Made by a program: the position numbers and the translations under genes
Source of the DNA: Streptomyces sp. NBC_00569
GTDB lineage: Bacteria > Actinomycetota > Actinomycetes > Streptomycetales > Streptomycetaceae
Length of the DNA: 64,000 nucleotides
NCBI RefSeq assembly: GCF_036345255.1
Contig: NZ_CP107783.1
Coordinates: forward strand, 3,162,001 to 3,226,000
Reading direction: 5' to 3'
The notes under the pieces: model-generated
What the model saw: the letters and a program-made list of their open reading frames with translations, nothing else
Database searches by the model: none
Told to the model about the DNA's origin: nothing
Shown here: piece after piece, positions 15,485-23,775 of the stretch
Layout of the letters: each line of letters opens with the position of its first letter
How positions within the stretch are numbered: the first letter of the stretch is position 1

Positions 15485-18184
15485 TCACACCAGTCCGAGT
15501 TCGCGCGCGCGGCGCACCGCTTCGTTGCGCCGGTTCACCGCCAGCTTCCGGTAGACGCTCTTGAGGTGGGTCTTCACCGTGTTCACCGACACGAAGAGGT
15601 CGGCGGCGATCTCCTCGGTCGACATCATCCGGGCCAGCCGCTCCAGCACGTCCCGCTCGCGTCCGCTCAGCTCCACGACGAGCGGAGAGGGCCGCGCGTC
15701 GTCCGTGGCCGGTTCACCAGGACGCGACGGAGCGGGCGTCAGCCAGTCCGCGGCCAGCTCCTGGAGCGGCCCGGTGGACAGCAGAGGCCGGATCCACGGC
15801 CGCGCGTCGAGGAAGGGTCTGCGAAGCCGCTCGCGGCGGGCGCCGAGCAGTGCCTGCGCGACGAGCCGGTGCGCTGTGGCCTCGTCTCCCGCCCCGTGCG
15901 CGGCCTGTGCCCTGACCAGCGCCGCCCGAACGGTCACCGCCGGCCCGATCCGGCCCCCGGTGTCGATGCTGTCGAGCAGACCGACGGCCGCTTCCGGGCG
16001 ACCTGCGGCGAGCAGTATCCGCGCGGCTTCCACGGCACAGGCCGGCTGGTCGCCGGAGACGACCTGGAGCACCTCGGCGGCCGCCCCAGGGCGCCCTTCC
16101 GCCATGTGCGCGGCCGAGGCGATCAGCGCCTCCTGGCCCGCCGCCCAGGGCGAGGCCGCAAGGACGCGGATGCCTGGGTCCGCCGCCTCGACGGCGGCCC
16201 GGGCATGGCCCTGGACCAGCAGGAGACGCGCCTTGGTGACGGCCCGGACCGCGGCGATCACCGGATCGTGTGTCGCGGAGGGGAGCGGGGCCGTCTCGTC
16301 GAGCAGGGTCTGCGCCCGGCTCAGCTCGTCACGGTCCACGGCCACGGCGGCCAGCACCAGCAACCCGATGCCCGTGCCGGCACCGGAGACGCCCGGCTCG
16401 GGCGGACGGAACCTCTCCGCCTCGGAGGCACCCGCGAGAGCCTTGCGCTCCGCCCTGTCGATCCAGCCGTTCAGATAGTCGATCAGTGCCAGGTGCCCCA
16501 GCGACTCCTCACGGGGCAGCACGGTGGACGGTCCGTCATGGATTCCCGCCACCGTGGTCAGGGCGGCACGCGCGTCCTCGAAGCGCCCGGCCCACAGGCG
16601 GGTGGAGCCGAGATGGGTCATGAGGAGCGCTTGGAGTTCGGGATGCCTGTCCAGGAGGTGCTCCGGGACCTCCCGCCGGAGCCGGGCGGCCGCCCGCGCG
16701 GCCTCCTCGGCCTGCCCGGGAGAACCGGTCAGCCGGGCGGCCAGCGTCTCCAGCAGCGCACAGCTCAGCTGCACGGCCGCCCCGGCGTGCGGGTCGGCGG
16801 CAAGCCGCTCCTCGGCGCGGCGCAGATGGGACAGACCGCGCTCGACGTCGCAACGGGACAGGTCGCGGGCCGCCCGGACGAGCTCCGTCGCGAGGCCGGT
16901 GGCCTCGGGGTCCATCCCGGAGAACAGCTGGTCGAGGTCGCCCGAGCGCAGGCCGGTGAAGAGCTGTCCGATCGCCAGGTCGTCGACGAGGGCGCCGGCG
17001 GTGAAATCCCAGTCGCCCGAGGCGGCGCCGTGAGCGAGTGTCTCCGGGAGGGATCCGGAGCGGCGCAGCCACAGCGCGGCACGCCGGTGGAGCTCGGGCT
17101 CAAGGCCCGGCAGGCGGACCCGCAGGTGGGCCCGGAGTATCTCCCCGAACAGCGGGTGGAGCCGGAACCACGAGTGCCCGAGGTCCTCGACGAACGCGTT
17201 CGCGCGGTGCAGCTCGACGAGCAGGGGCTCGGCGTCGGTCCGCCCGGTCAGCGCGTTCGCCAGATCAGGACTGAAACGCTGGAGGACGCTGACGCGCAGC
17301 AGGAGATCCTGTGTCTCCTCCGGCTGCCGCTTGAGCACCTCGGCCAGCAGGAAGTCCGCGACCGCGCTCCGGTCCGCCTCGAACTCCTTCAGATAGAGCT
17401 CCGGGGCCGCGCTCTCCCGCGCGGCCAGGGCGCACAGGCACAGTCCGGCGGCCCAGCCCCGGGTGCGGTCCACCAGGCCGCGCGCGGCGTCGACCGGCAG
17501 GCGCAGACCGTGCAGTTCCAGCAGCGAGACGGCCTCCTCGGGGGTGAAGGCCAGCTCGGCGCCGCGCAGCTCCGTCAGCTCGCCGGCCGCCCGGTAGCGA
17601 TGCAACGGCAGCAGGGGTTCGGTGCGGGTGACGAGGACCAGGCGCATGCCCTGCCCGGCGTGGTGCAGGACGAATTCCAGCTGCTCGGCGACCTCGGGGG
17701 TGGTCACGCGGTCGAACTCGTCGATCACGACGGTCACCGGCTGGTCGCGTGCGTCCAGATCGGCGGCGAGCGCCGCCAGCAGCTTGCGGTCCACGCGGGC
17801 CGCCTCCATAGGGACCCCGACCGCGCCGGAGACCGGCACACCGCACGCGCGAAGAGCCTCCAGCACGTACGCCCAGAACACACCGGGCTGCCGGTCCTCG
17901 TCCTCGGCGGTCAGCCAGGCGACCGGCTGTGGCAGGCCGGCGGCCCAGTCGGCGGCCAGCAGGGTCTTGCCCGCGCCCGCCGCTCCGTTGATCAGGGTCA
18001 GCCGCGTCCGAAGTGCCTTGTCGAGGTGCCGGTCGAGCCGCTGCCGCCGCAGGTAGACGGCGGGGCGCGTCGGCAGAGCGATCCGCGTGCGCAGAAAGGA
18101 GTCCCCCAGAGGATCAACGCACGGAACACTCGGACCGGCCGGTCCCGGAGTGTGCTTGGAACTCTCCGCCACGGCGCTCACCAC
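15485..18184 (-). CDS. LAL-type (MalT-like) LuxR-family regulator
   Basis: This 899-residue regulator has an N-terminal STAND ATPase (Walker A GAAGAGKT at about 68-75, Walker B-like VTVVIDEFDRV) and a long alpha-helical TPR-like region (about 350-800). The C-terminal LuxR HTH (LSGRERDVLERLARMMSTEE) is at about 830-899. MalT-type proteins bind an inducer and ATP, oligomerise and activate transcription. The start is uncertain: GTG codons at the 5' end lack a strong ribosome site. It is divergent from the SulP transporter across about 370 bp, so it may control that gene or the membrane-stress genes downstream. The inducer is unknown. Confidence 0.9.
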   Translation of the reverse strand: MVSAVAESSKHTPGPAGPSVPCVDPLGDSFLRTRIALPTRPAVYLRRQRLDRHLDKALRTRLTLINGAAGAGKTLLAADWAAGLPQPVAWLTAEDEDRQPGVFWAYVLEALRACGVPVSGAVGVPMEAARVDRKLLAALAADLDARDQPVTVVIDEFDRVTTPEVAEQLEFVLHHAGQGMRLVLVTRTEPLLPLHRYRAAGELTELRGAELAFTPEEAVSLLELHGLRLPVDAARGLVDRTRGWAAGLCLCALAARESAAPELYLKEFEADRSAVADFLLAEVLKRQPEETQDLLLRVSVLQRFSPDLANALTGRTDAEPLLVELHRANAFVEDLGHSWFRLHPLFGEILRAHLRVRLPGLEPELHRRAALWLRRSGSLPETLAHGAASGDWDFTAGALVDDLAIGQLFTGLRSGDLDQLFSGMDPEATGLATELVRAARDLSRCDVERGLSHLRRAEERLAADPHAGAAVQLSCALLETLAARLTGSPGQAEEAARAAARLRREVPEHLLDRHPELQALLMTHLGSTRLWAGRFEDARAALTTVAGIHDGPSTVLPREESLGHLALIDYLNGWIDRAERKALAGASEAERFRPPEPGVSGAGTGIGLLVLAAVAVDRDELSRAQTLLDETAPLPSATHDPVIAAVRAVTKARLLLVQGHARAAVEAADPGIRVLAASPWAAGQEALIASAAHMAEGRPGAAAEVLQVVSGDQPACAVEAARILLAAGRPEAAVGLLDSIDTGGRIGPAVTVRAALVRAQAAHGAGDEATAHRLVAQALLGARRERLRRPFLDARPWIRPLLSTGPLQELAADWLTPAPSRPGEPATDDARPSPLVVELSGRERDVLERLARMMSTEEIAADLFVSVNTVKTHLKSVYRKLAVNRRNEAVRRARELGLV

Positions 18185-18558
18185 CGCTGCTTGTCAGGGG
18201 CCGATCATGGGCCCGCCCACACTCAGGATCCCAGCCTTTCCGGCCGTGCGCGCGGGCGGAGCCGCCATGGGCCAGGAGGCGATCTTGACTCGTGGGCCGG
18301 AGAATCAGGTGGGGGCAGGCCGATCCCCCGCACGCGGCCGGCCACCGGCAGGACGGCTTCCACCGCCTCCTGGGGACGACCTCGATCACCTCCGGACCAT
18401 ACGGCTGGGCCTGCTGACCGCCGTCGCCTGCTGATTCTGTGGGAACTGGGCAAGCTCTTCCCCGGCGTTCACGAGAGGCCCGAGGGGTGAGGGAGGCCGG
18501 ACGAGCCGGGGTGCCGGATGGGCCGGGGCGTCACCACCCGGCGCCGAAAGGACAGGCC

Positions 18559-20331
18559 GTGACCGACGAGCAGGGCCGGTACGGCCGACACGGCGGTCGC
18601 GCGGTGCTGTCCCGGCTCCGGGCGGTTCCCGGGATCAGTGCCGTGTCGTCGTACCGCCGTGAGTGGCTGGCCAAGGACTTGATCGCGGGGATCGTCCTGA
18701 CGACACTGCTGGTGCCACAGGGCATGGCATACGCCGAGTTGGCGGGTCTGCCGGCCATCACCGGTTTGTACACGACGGTCCTCTGCCTGCTCGGCTACGC
18801 CGTGTGCGGGCCTTCCCGCATTCTGGTGCTGGGCCCGGATTCCTCACTGGGGCCGATGATCGCCGCCACGGTGCTGCCCCTTGTGGCGGCGGACAAGGAT
18901 CCCGACCGGGCGGTCGCCCTGGCCTCGGTGCTCGCGCTGATGGTGGCGGCGATCATGATCCTGGCCTCGGTTGCGAAGCTGGGCTTCATCGCCGACCTGA
19001 TCTCCAAACCGACGATGATCGGCTACATGAACGGCCTGGCCCTCACCATCCTGGTCGGCCAGTTGCCCAAACTGCTCGGCTTCAAGGTCGACGCCGAAAA
19101 CCTGATCGGGGAGGGCGTCGGCCTCGTACAGAAAGTCGCCGAAGGAGCGACGGTGCCGGCTGCCGCCACGGTCGGCATCTGCGGGATCCTTCTGGTACTG
19201 GGGCTGCAGCGGTGGCTGCCGAAGGTCCCCGCGGTGCTGGTGATGGTGGTCCTGGCGATCGCGGCGGCAGCGCTGTTCGACCTCGGCAACCACGGAGTCG
19301 ACCTGGTCGGCGAACTGCCGCACGGCTTTCCGCCGTTCACCGTCCCCGATGTCCGGCCGTCCGACCTCGCTCCGCTGTTCGGAGGTGCGCTGGGCGTCGC
19401 GCTGGTGTCCCTGGCCGACACGATCTCCAACGCGTCGGCGTTCGCGGCCCGTAGCGGTCAGGAGGTCCGCGGCAACCAGGAAATGGCCGCGATCGGTGCG
19501 GCCAACCTGGCGGCCGGTCTCTTCCAGGGCTTCCCGGTCAGCACGAGCGGATCCCGCACGGCGGTGGCGGAGCGGGCGGGCGCCAGAAGCCAGCTCACCG
19601 GAGTCGTCGGGGCCGTGCTCATCGTCCTCATGCTCGTCCTCGCACCGGGCATGTTCCGCAATCTTCCCCAGCCCGCCCTGGCCGCCGTGGTCATCACCGC
19701 CTCGCTGTCCCTGGCCGACGTGCGAGGGACGGCACGGCTCTGGCAGCAGAGCAGGACGGAGTGCCTGCTGTCGGTCGCCGCGTTCCTCGGGGTGGCCCTG
19801 CTCGGTGTCCTGGAGGGGATCGCCATCGCCGTGGCCCTGTCCGTCCTCAACGTCTTCCGGCGCGCCTGGTGGCCGTACAACACTGTGCTGGGACGGGTGA
19901 AGGGCCTGGAGGGATACCACGACATCCGCTCCTACCCGCACGCCGAACAACTGCCGGGCCTGGTGATCCTCCGGTTCGACGCCCCGCTCTTCTTCGCCAA
20001 CGCCAAGACCTTCCGCGACGAGGTCAGGCGGCTGGCGCGCACGGAGCCGGGGCCGCGCTGGATCGTCATCGCGGCGGAGCCGATGACCGACGTGGACACC
20101 ACCGCCGCGGACGTCCTGGAGGATCTCGACAGGGAACTCAACGCCGAACACGTCCACCTCGTGTTCGCCGAACTCAAGGACCCCGTACGCCACAAGATCG
20201 AACGCTACGGACTCACCCGCACCATCGACCCGCGCCATTTCTTCCCCACCGTGGAGGCCGCCGTCGCCGCCTTCCGGCAGCCCAGGGACGCGGCCCGGCC
20301 CGCGAATCCCCCGGCCGCCGAGGAGGAGTGA
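18559..20331 (+). CDS. SulP-family inorganic anion transporter with STAS domain
   Basis: This 590-residue membrane protein has about 10-12 helices in the SulP core. The signature is near the start of the membrane part (DLIAGIVLTTLLVPQGMAYAE shown in part: VPQGMAYAELAGLPA). A C-terminal cytosolic STAS domain lies at about 440-560 (LVILRFDAPLFFANAKTF; TAADVLEDLDREL). It should move sulfate, bicarbonate or a related anion across the cytoplasmic membrane. GTG at 18559 follows AAGGA; the longer upstream frame has no ribosome site. The upstream stretch 18185-18558 contains no gene and should hold divergent promoters with the LAL regulator. Confidence 0.92.
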   Translation: MTDEQGRYGRHGGRAVLSRLRAVPGISAVSSYRREWLAKDLIAGIVLTTLLVPQGMAYAELAGLPAITGLYTTVLCLLGYAVCGPSRILVLGPDSSLGPMIAATVLPLVAADKDPDRAVALASVLALMVAAIMILASVAKLGFIADLISKPTMIGYMNGLALTILVGQLPKLLGFKVDAENLIGEGVGLVQKVAEGATVPAAATVGICGILLVLGLQRWLPKVPAVLVMVVLAIAAAALFDLGNHGVDLVGELPHGFPPFTVPDVRPSDLAPLFGGALGVALVSLADTISNASAFAARSGQEVRGNQEMAAIGAANLAAGLFQGFPVSTSGSRTAVAERAGARSQLTGVVGAVLIVLMLVLAPGMFRNLPQPALAAVVITASLSLADVRGTARLWQQSRTECLLSVAAFLGVALLGVLEGIAIAVALSVLNVFRRAWWPYNTVLGRVKGLEGYHDIRSYPHAEQLPGLVILRFDAPLFFANAKTFRDEVRRLARTEPGPRWIVIAAEPMTDVDTTAADVLEDLDRELNAEHVHLVFAELKDPVRHKIERYGLTRTIDPRHFFPTVEAAVAAFRQPRDAARPANPPAAEEE

Positions 20332-20477
20332 GCACCCTTCTCCCACCGGAAGCCGGCGGCGCCACGGACACCGCCGCCATGGAGGGCACACCCGCGCTGG
20401 CCTGCGGTGTACATCCGCCCGAGTGGATCACGAGGAGGGCGTCGTCGGGATTCCGCGCCTGATTGACCGCTGCGCCG

Positions 20478-20708
20478 TCAAATGCCCTGCCTACTACGGG
20501 CGTTCGCCTCGGCCACCAGGGCGCGCAGCAACTCGTCCTGGGTCAGGAGCCGCAGGTGGCCCGGGTCGGCGTCCCATTCGCGGCCACCGGCCAGCGGACG
20601 GATCCGGAGGTACGGCCCCTCATGTCCCATGACCCGCCCGAACCGGTCCCGCACGGTGTCGTGGACGGCGTCTCCCACCTCCAGGAACGGGACCGGCTCC
20701 GGCGTCAC
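20478..20708 (-). CDS. Small conserved streptomycete protein of the Scr1/DUF397 neighbourhood
   Basis: This 76-residue protein contains FLEVGDAVHDTVRDRFGRVM and GREWDADPGHLRLLTQDEL, a compact KOW/SH3-like beta pattern followed by a helix, commonly seen beside Scr1-HTH modules. It starts at a GTG that overlaps the stop of the gene at 20705-21005 by 3 bp (GTGA), with AGGGGG upstream, so the two are translationally coupled. No catalytic or export signal is visible. Function unknown. Confidence 0.7.
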   Translation of the reverse strand: MTPEPVPFLEVGDAVHDTVRDRFGRVMGHEGPYLRIRPLAGGREWDADPGHLRLLTQDELLRALVAEANARSRQGI

Positions 20709-21005
20709 GAACCGGCCCCCTTGGCGATCACGGCCGCCAACTGCAGCGCCACGGGCGCCGAGCAGACCCCGAGGTGGACGAGCGCATACCGGCTCTCGCC
20801 CCCTGCGTCGCCCGCCCATGGGGTGCGGACGTCCATTGCGGGGAGCTGGACTCCTGCCTGGCGGAGAGCGCCGGCCAGGGCGTCGCGGGCGTCGAGCGCT
20901 TCCTGGACCTTGGGCGTACGGGGTTTCGAAGGGCCCGTGACGATGGCGGTGTGGCCGGTGGCGGGGGTGATCGAGTGGTGCGGGGGCCGCTGCGTGGGGG
21001 GGCAT
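20705..21005 (-). pseudogene. Small Scr1-neighbourhood gene broken by +1 base in a C7 tract
   Basis: A good start (ATG at 21005, GGACGAGG about 6 bp upstream) leads directly into seven C bases (20996-21002). Read as written, the frame becomes a low-complexity sequence. With six C it gives MPPTQRPPHHSITP..., then KVQEALDARDALAGALRQAG and SRYALVHLGVCSAPVALQLA, ending at the TGA that overlaps the next GTG. The second frame has no usable start before an internal ATG (DVRTPW), although its composition is coding-like and matches small helical proteins found next to Scr1-HTH genes. The break is a real frameshift, a slippage-prone tract or a sequencing error. Confidence 0.6.
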
Positions 21006-21230
21006 ACGTGTCCTCGTCCTTCGCCGGTCGGTCTGGCGGGTTGGTCGGTCCGACTGATTCCATGACCCCGGCAAGCTGCGTGAATTACGCTGCGTAGTCC
21101 GGGCGTTACGAGGATGCGCGCGGATGTGACCGATCACGCCGTGGACGTGCGGTGCTTCCCCGTCGTGCGGCGCTGGTTCCACACCTTCCACACGGACCAC
21201 GAGCCGGCGGCTCGGACGGGAGTCGGCCGT

Positions 21231-22073
21231 ATGCCGCAGCGACGGGTCGTCACCGGCCGCAGCCAGGAGCCGCGTCAGAGGTTCGCCGAGGAGCTGCGGA
21301 CCCTGCGGGCCGGGAGCGGGACGAGTCTGCGGCAGCTCGGCGAGCGGCTGGGCTGGGACTACTCCCTGTTCGGCAAGATGGAGAAGGGTGAGACGCTCGG
21401 CAGCCCCGAGGTCGTCCAGGCCCTGGACCAGCACTACGGGACGCCGGGACTGCTGCTGGCGCTGTGGGAGCTCGCCGCCGGGGACCATACGCAGTTCCGC
21501 GAGCGGTACCGGCGGTACATGGCGCTGGAGGCCGAGGCGGTGAGCCTGTGGCATTTCGCGGTGAGCGTGCTGCCGGGGCTGTTGCAGACGCCGGGGTACG
21601 CGCGCGAGGTGCTGGCGGCGGGCGGACTCCGGGGGAAGGAGCTGGAGCAGCAGGTCGAGGCCCGGATGGGGCGGCGGGAGTTGCTGGAGGGAGAGGACGC
21701 GCCACCGTTCCGGACGATCCTCTCGGAGGCGGTGCTGCGGACGCCGTTGCGGGAAGTGGCGCAGTGGCGGCGGCAGTTGGAGTACGTCGCGGAGGTGGCG
21801 GCGAGGCCGACCGTGACGATGCAGGTGCTTCCCCTGAGCGCCGGGATGCACGGTCTGGACAGCACCGCGCTGATGTTCCTGCGGCTCCCCGGCGGGCTTA
21901 CGGTTGCATATACGGAGAACGCACACCGTGGCGAACTCATCGAAGCGGACTCGCCGGTTGAGCGGCTGCAGCGTGCGTACGATGCGATGCGCGACTTGGC
22001 GCTGTCCCCAGCCGAGTCGCGGAATTTCGTCCTGGCCACCTTGGAGGAAGTGCCGTGCGAGGTATCGACCTGA
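21231..22073 (+). CDS. Scr1-type helix-turn-helix regulator (DUF5753)
   Basis: This 280-residue protein has an N-terminal XRE-type HTH (about 20-75, LRQLGERLGWDYSLFGKMEKGE) and a DUF5753/Scr1 domain (about 95-270, HFAVSVLPGLLQTPGYAREVL; TVTMQVLPLSAGMHG; GLTVAYTE). Streptomyces encodes many such regulators, each next to a DUF397 partner, and several affect differentiation or antibiotic production. I chose ATG 21231 (MPQRRVVTG) because the HTH starts soon after it; an upstream ATG at 21114 is less likely. Its 3' end overlaps the DUF397 gene by 19 bp, and it is divergent from the broken small gene. Confidence 0.9.
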   Translation: MPQRRVVTGRSQEPRQRFAEELRTLRAGSGTSLRQLGERLGWDYSLFGKMEKGETLGSPEVVQALDQHYGTPGLLLALWELAAGDHTQFRERYRRYMALEAEAVSLWHFAVSVLPGLLQTPGYAREVLAAGGLRGKELEQQVEARMGRRELLEGEDAPPFRTILSEAVLRTPLREVAQWRRQLEYVAEVAARPTVTMQVLPLSAGMHGLDSTALMFLRLPGGLTVAYTENAHRGELIEADSPVERLQRAYDAMRDLALSPAESRNFVLATLEEVPCEVST

Positions 22074-22264
22074 GTGCCGTTAGCTGGCGCAAGAGTTCCT
22101 ACAGCAACTCGGACGGTGGCGAGTGCGTCGAGGTCTCCGACGACTTCGCGGTCATCGTCCCGGTACGGGACAGCAAGGTCTCGCACGGACCGGTTCTCGT
22201 GTTCCCGGCCGCCGGCTGGTCCTCCTTCGTCTCAGCGGTCAAGGGCGGCCAGCTGCGCGCCTGA
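22055..22264 (+). CDS. DUF397 protein
   Basis: This 69-residue protein carries the DUF397 hallmark WRKSSYSNSDGGECVEV followed by VPVRDSKVSHGPVLVFP and a terminal WSSFVSAVKGG. DUF397 proteins bind or oppose the cognate Scr1-HTH regulator in toxin-antitoxin-like or BldB/WhiJ-type modules. The GTG start lies inside the end of the HTH gene, so the pair is translationally coupled. A bidirectional hairpin follows 12 bp after the stop. Confidence 0.93.
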   Translation: MRGIDLSAVSWRKSSYSNSDGGECVEVSDDFAVIVPVRDSKVSHGPVLVFPAAGWSSFVSAVKGGQLRA

Positions 22265-22275
22265 CCGAGCAGGCC

Positions 22276-22310
22276 GACGGCCCCGCGACCGTTCGATCCG
22301 CGGGGCCGTC
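22276..22310. terminator. Bidirectional hairpin, 12-bp stem
   Basis: Positions 22276-22287 pair perfectly with 22299-22310 around an 11-nt loop, between the convergent DUF397 and RNA-methyltransferase genes. Confidence 0.7.
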
Positions 22311-22331
22311 CCACACTCGCGAACCCTCAGG

Positions 22332-23663
22332 TCAGGCGTCCTTCTTCACCGGCTCCAGAACCGCCACGCACTCCACGTGATGCGTCATCGGGAACAGGTC
22401 GAACGCCCGCAGCGTCCGGACCTTGTAGCCGCTGTCGCGGAAGTACGCCAGGTCGCGGGCCAGGGCTGCCGGGTCGCAGGCCACGTAGGCGATGCGGCGG
22501 GCGCCGAGCGACGCCAGGTGTTCCACCGTCTTCTTGCCCGCGCCCGCGCGCGGCGGGTCCAGGACGATCAGGTCGACCTCGGTGATGCCCGTGCGCGGGA
22601 GAACCGATTCGACCTTGCCCTGTTCGATGCGGACGCGGTCGAACGCGGCCAGGTTGTGGCGGGCGTCCTCGACCGCGCGCTTGCCCGACTCGATGCCGAG
22701 CACCGCGCCCTGGTCGCCGATGCGGTCCGCGATCGCGCCGGCGAAGAGGCCGACGCCGCAGTACAGGTCGAGCGCCATCTCGCCCTTGCGGGGCAGCAGG
22801 CCCTGCATGACGGCCTTGACCAGCGTGTCCGCCGCCTGCGGGTGCACCTGCCAGAAGCCGCCGCTGCCGACGCGGTGCGTGCGGCCGTCGGCGCGCTCGC
22901 GGACGAACCCGCGGCCGTGGACCCGGTGGATGCCACCGTCCTTCTCGTCGACGCGCAGCACGGAGACCGGCTTGTCGAGTTCGACCAGGGGCAGGCGCGC
23001 GCCGGGGCGCGGGGTCAGGATGACCTGGCGGTCCTGGGAGCCCGTCGCCGCGATCGCCTCGATGGACTCCATGCCCGTCCAGTCGCGCTTCTCGATGCCG
23101 AGCTCGGAGACGCCCGGTGCCGCGATCATGCAGTGCTCGACCGGCTCGACCTCGTGCGAGCGGTGGCGGCGCAGGCCTGCCTTCCCGGTGTCGGGGTCGA
23201 CCGCGTACTGCACGCGCGTGCGCCACTGCGGGACCTCGCCCGCCGGGAGCTTGTCGCCCTCGGCCGGCATGACCGTGCCGTCCCAGCCGGCCTCCTCGGG
23301 CGTGAGGCCCGCGAGGCGCTGGAGCTGCTCGGCGATGACCTCGCCCTTGAGGCGGCGCTGCGCGCCCGGCTTGGCGTGCTGCCAGTCGCAGCCGCCGCAG
23401 CGGCCGGGGCCGGCGTACGGGCAGGGCGCCTCGACGCGGTCCTTGGACGCCTCGATGACGGTGACCGCGTCGGCGCGCAGGTAGCGGGCGCCTTCCTCGC
23501 CGTCCGTGACGCGGGCCACGACCTTCTCGCCGGGCAGCGCGTGCCGGACGAACAGGACCTGGCCCTCGTCCGTGCGGGCGATGCAGTGGCCACCGTGGGC
23601 GACGGGGCCGATCTCGACCTCGTACTCCTCCCCGACCAGCGACTTCTTCGGTTCTGCCTGCAT
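22332..23663 (-). CDS. TRAM-domain 23S rRNA (uracil-5-)-methyltransferase-like enzyme
   Basis: This 443-residue protein has an N-terminal TRAM domain (about 10-65), an Fe-S cysteine motif CPYAGPGRCGGCDW (with a fourth Cys in EHCMIAA), and a SAM fold (LDLYCGVGLFAG). The motif LDPPRAGAGKK and the nucleophilic region VACDPAALARDL follow. This is the RumA/RlmC-RlmD architecture that methylates U5 in rRNA. The ATG at 23663 is chosen because the TRAM domain begins just after it. The M. tuberculosis equivalent (Rv2689c) lies next to the same APC permease, supporting an ancient gene neighbourhood. The exact nucleotide target is not assignable. Confidence 0.9.
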   Translation of the reverse strand: MQAEPKKSLVGEEYEVEIGPVAHGGHCIARTDEGQVLFVRHALPGEKVVARVTDGEEGARYLRADAVTVIEASKDRVEAPCPYAGPGRCGGCDWQHAKPGAQRRLKGEVIAEQLQRLAGLTPEEAGWDGTVMPAEGDKLPAGEVPQWRTRVQYAVDPDTGKAGLRRHRSHEVEPVEHCMIAAPGVSELGIEKRDWTGMESIEAIAATGSQDRQVILTPRPGARLPLVELDKPVSVLRVDEKDGGIHRVHGRGFVRERADGRTHRVGSGGFWQVHPQAADTLVKAVMQGLLPRKGEMALDLYCGVGLFAGAIADRIGDQGAVLGIESGKRAVEDARHNLAAFDRVRIEQGKVESVLPRTGITEVDLIVLDPPRAGAGKKTVEHLASLGARRIAYVACDPAALARDLAYFRDSGYKVRTLRAFDLFPMTHHVECVAVLEPVKKDA

Positions 23664-23700
23664 GGCGGGGGACTCCACAACGTAAGAAAGCAAGGGACAC

Positions 23701-23757
23701 GGCGAACGGCCGGACAACAGCCCACCAGTCTACGTGGGTGTTGTCCGGCCGCTCGCC
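23701..23757 (-). terminator. Long hairpin after the APC permease gene
   Basis: A 19-bp stem with one mismatch (23701-23719 with 23739-23757) encloses an inner 5-bp stem (23721-23725 with 23734-23738). It lies 19 bp after the permease stop on the minus strand and ends transcription before the RNA methyltransferase gene. Confidence 0.8.
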
Positions 23758-23775
23758 ACACGACAGCCGAGGGAG

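Noticed and set aside
15566..18490. 974-residue plus-strand ORF opposite the LAL regulator
   Set aside because: High-GC antisense shadow; the minus-strand LAL gene has a P-loop and LuxR HTH that explain the region.
20478..21926. 482-residue minus-strand ORF across the Scr1 gene
   Set aside because: Only its last 76 residues look like a protein. The rest is antisense to the HTH gene and crosses the frame of the broken small gene.
22333..22333. Prophage or integrative element signs around the Scr1/DUF397 module
   Set aside because: No att repeats, tRNA or integrase near; such modules are common in the streptomycete core and accessory genome.
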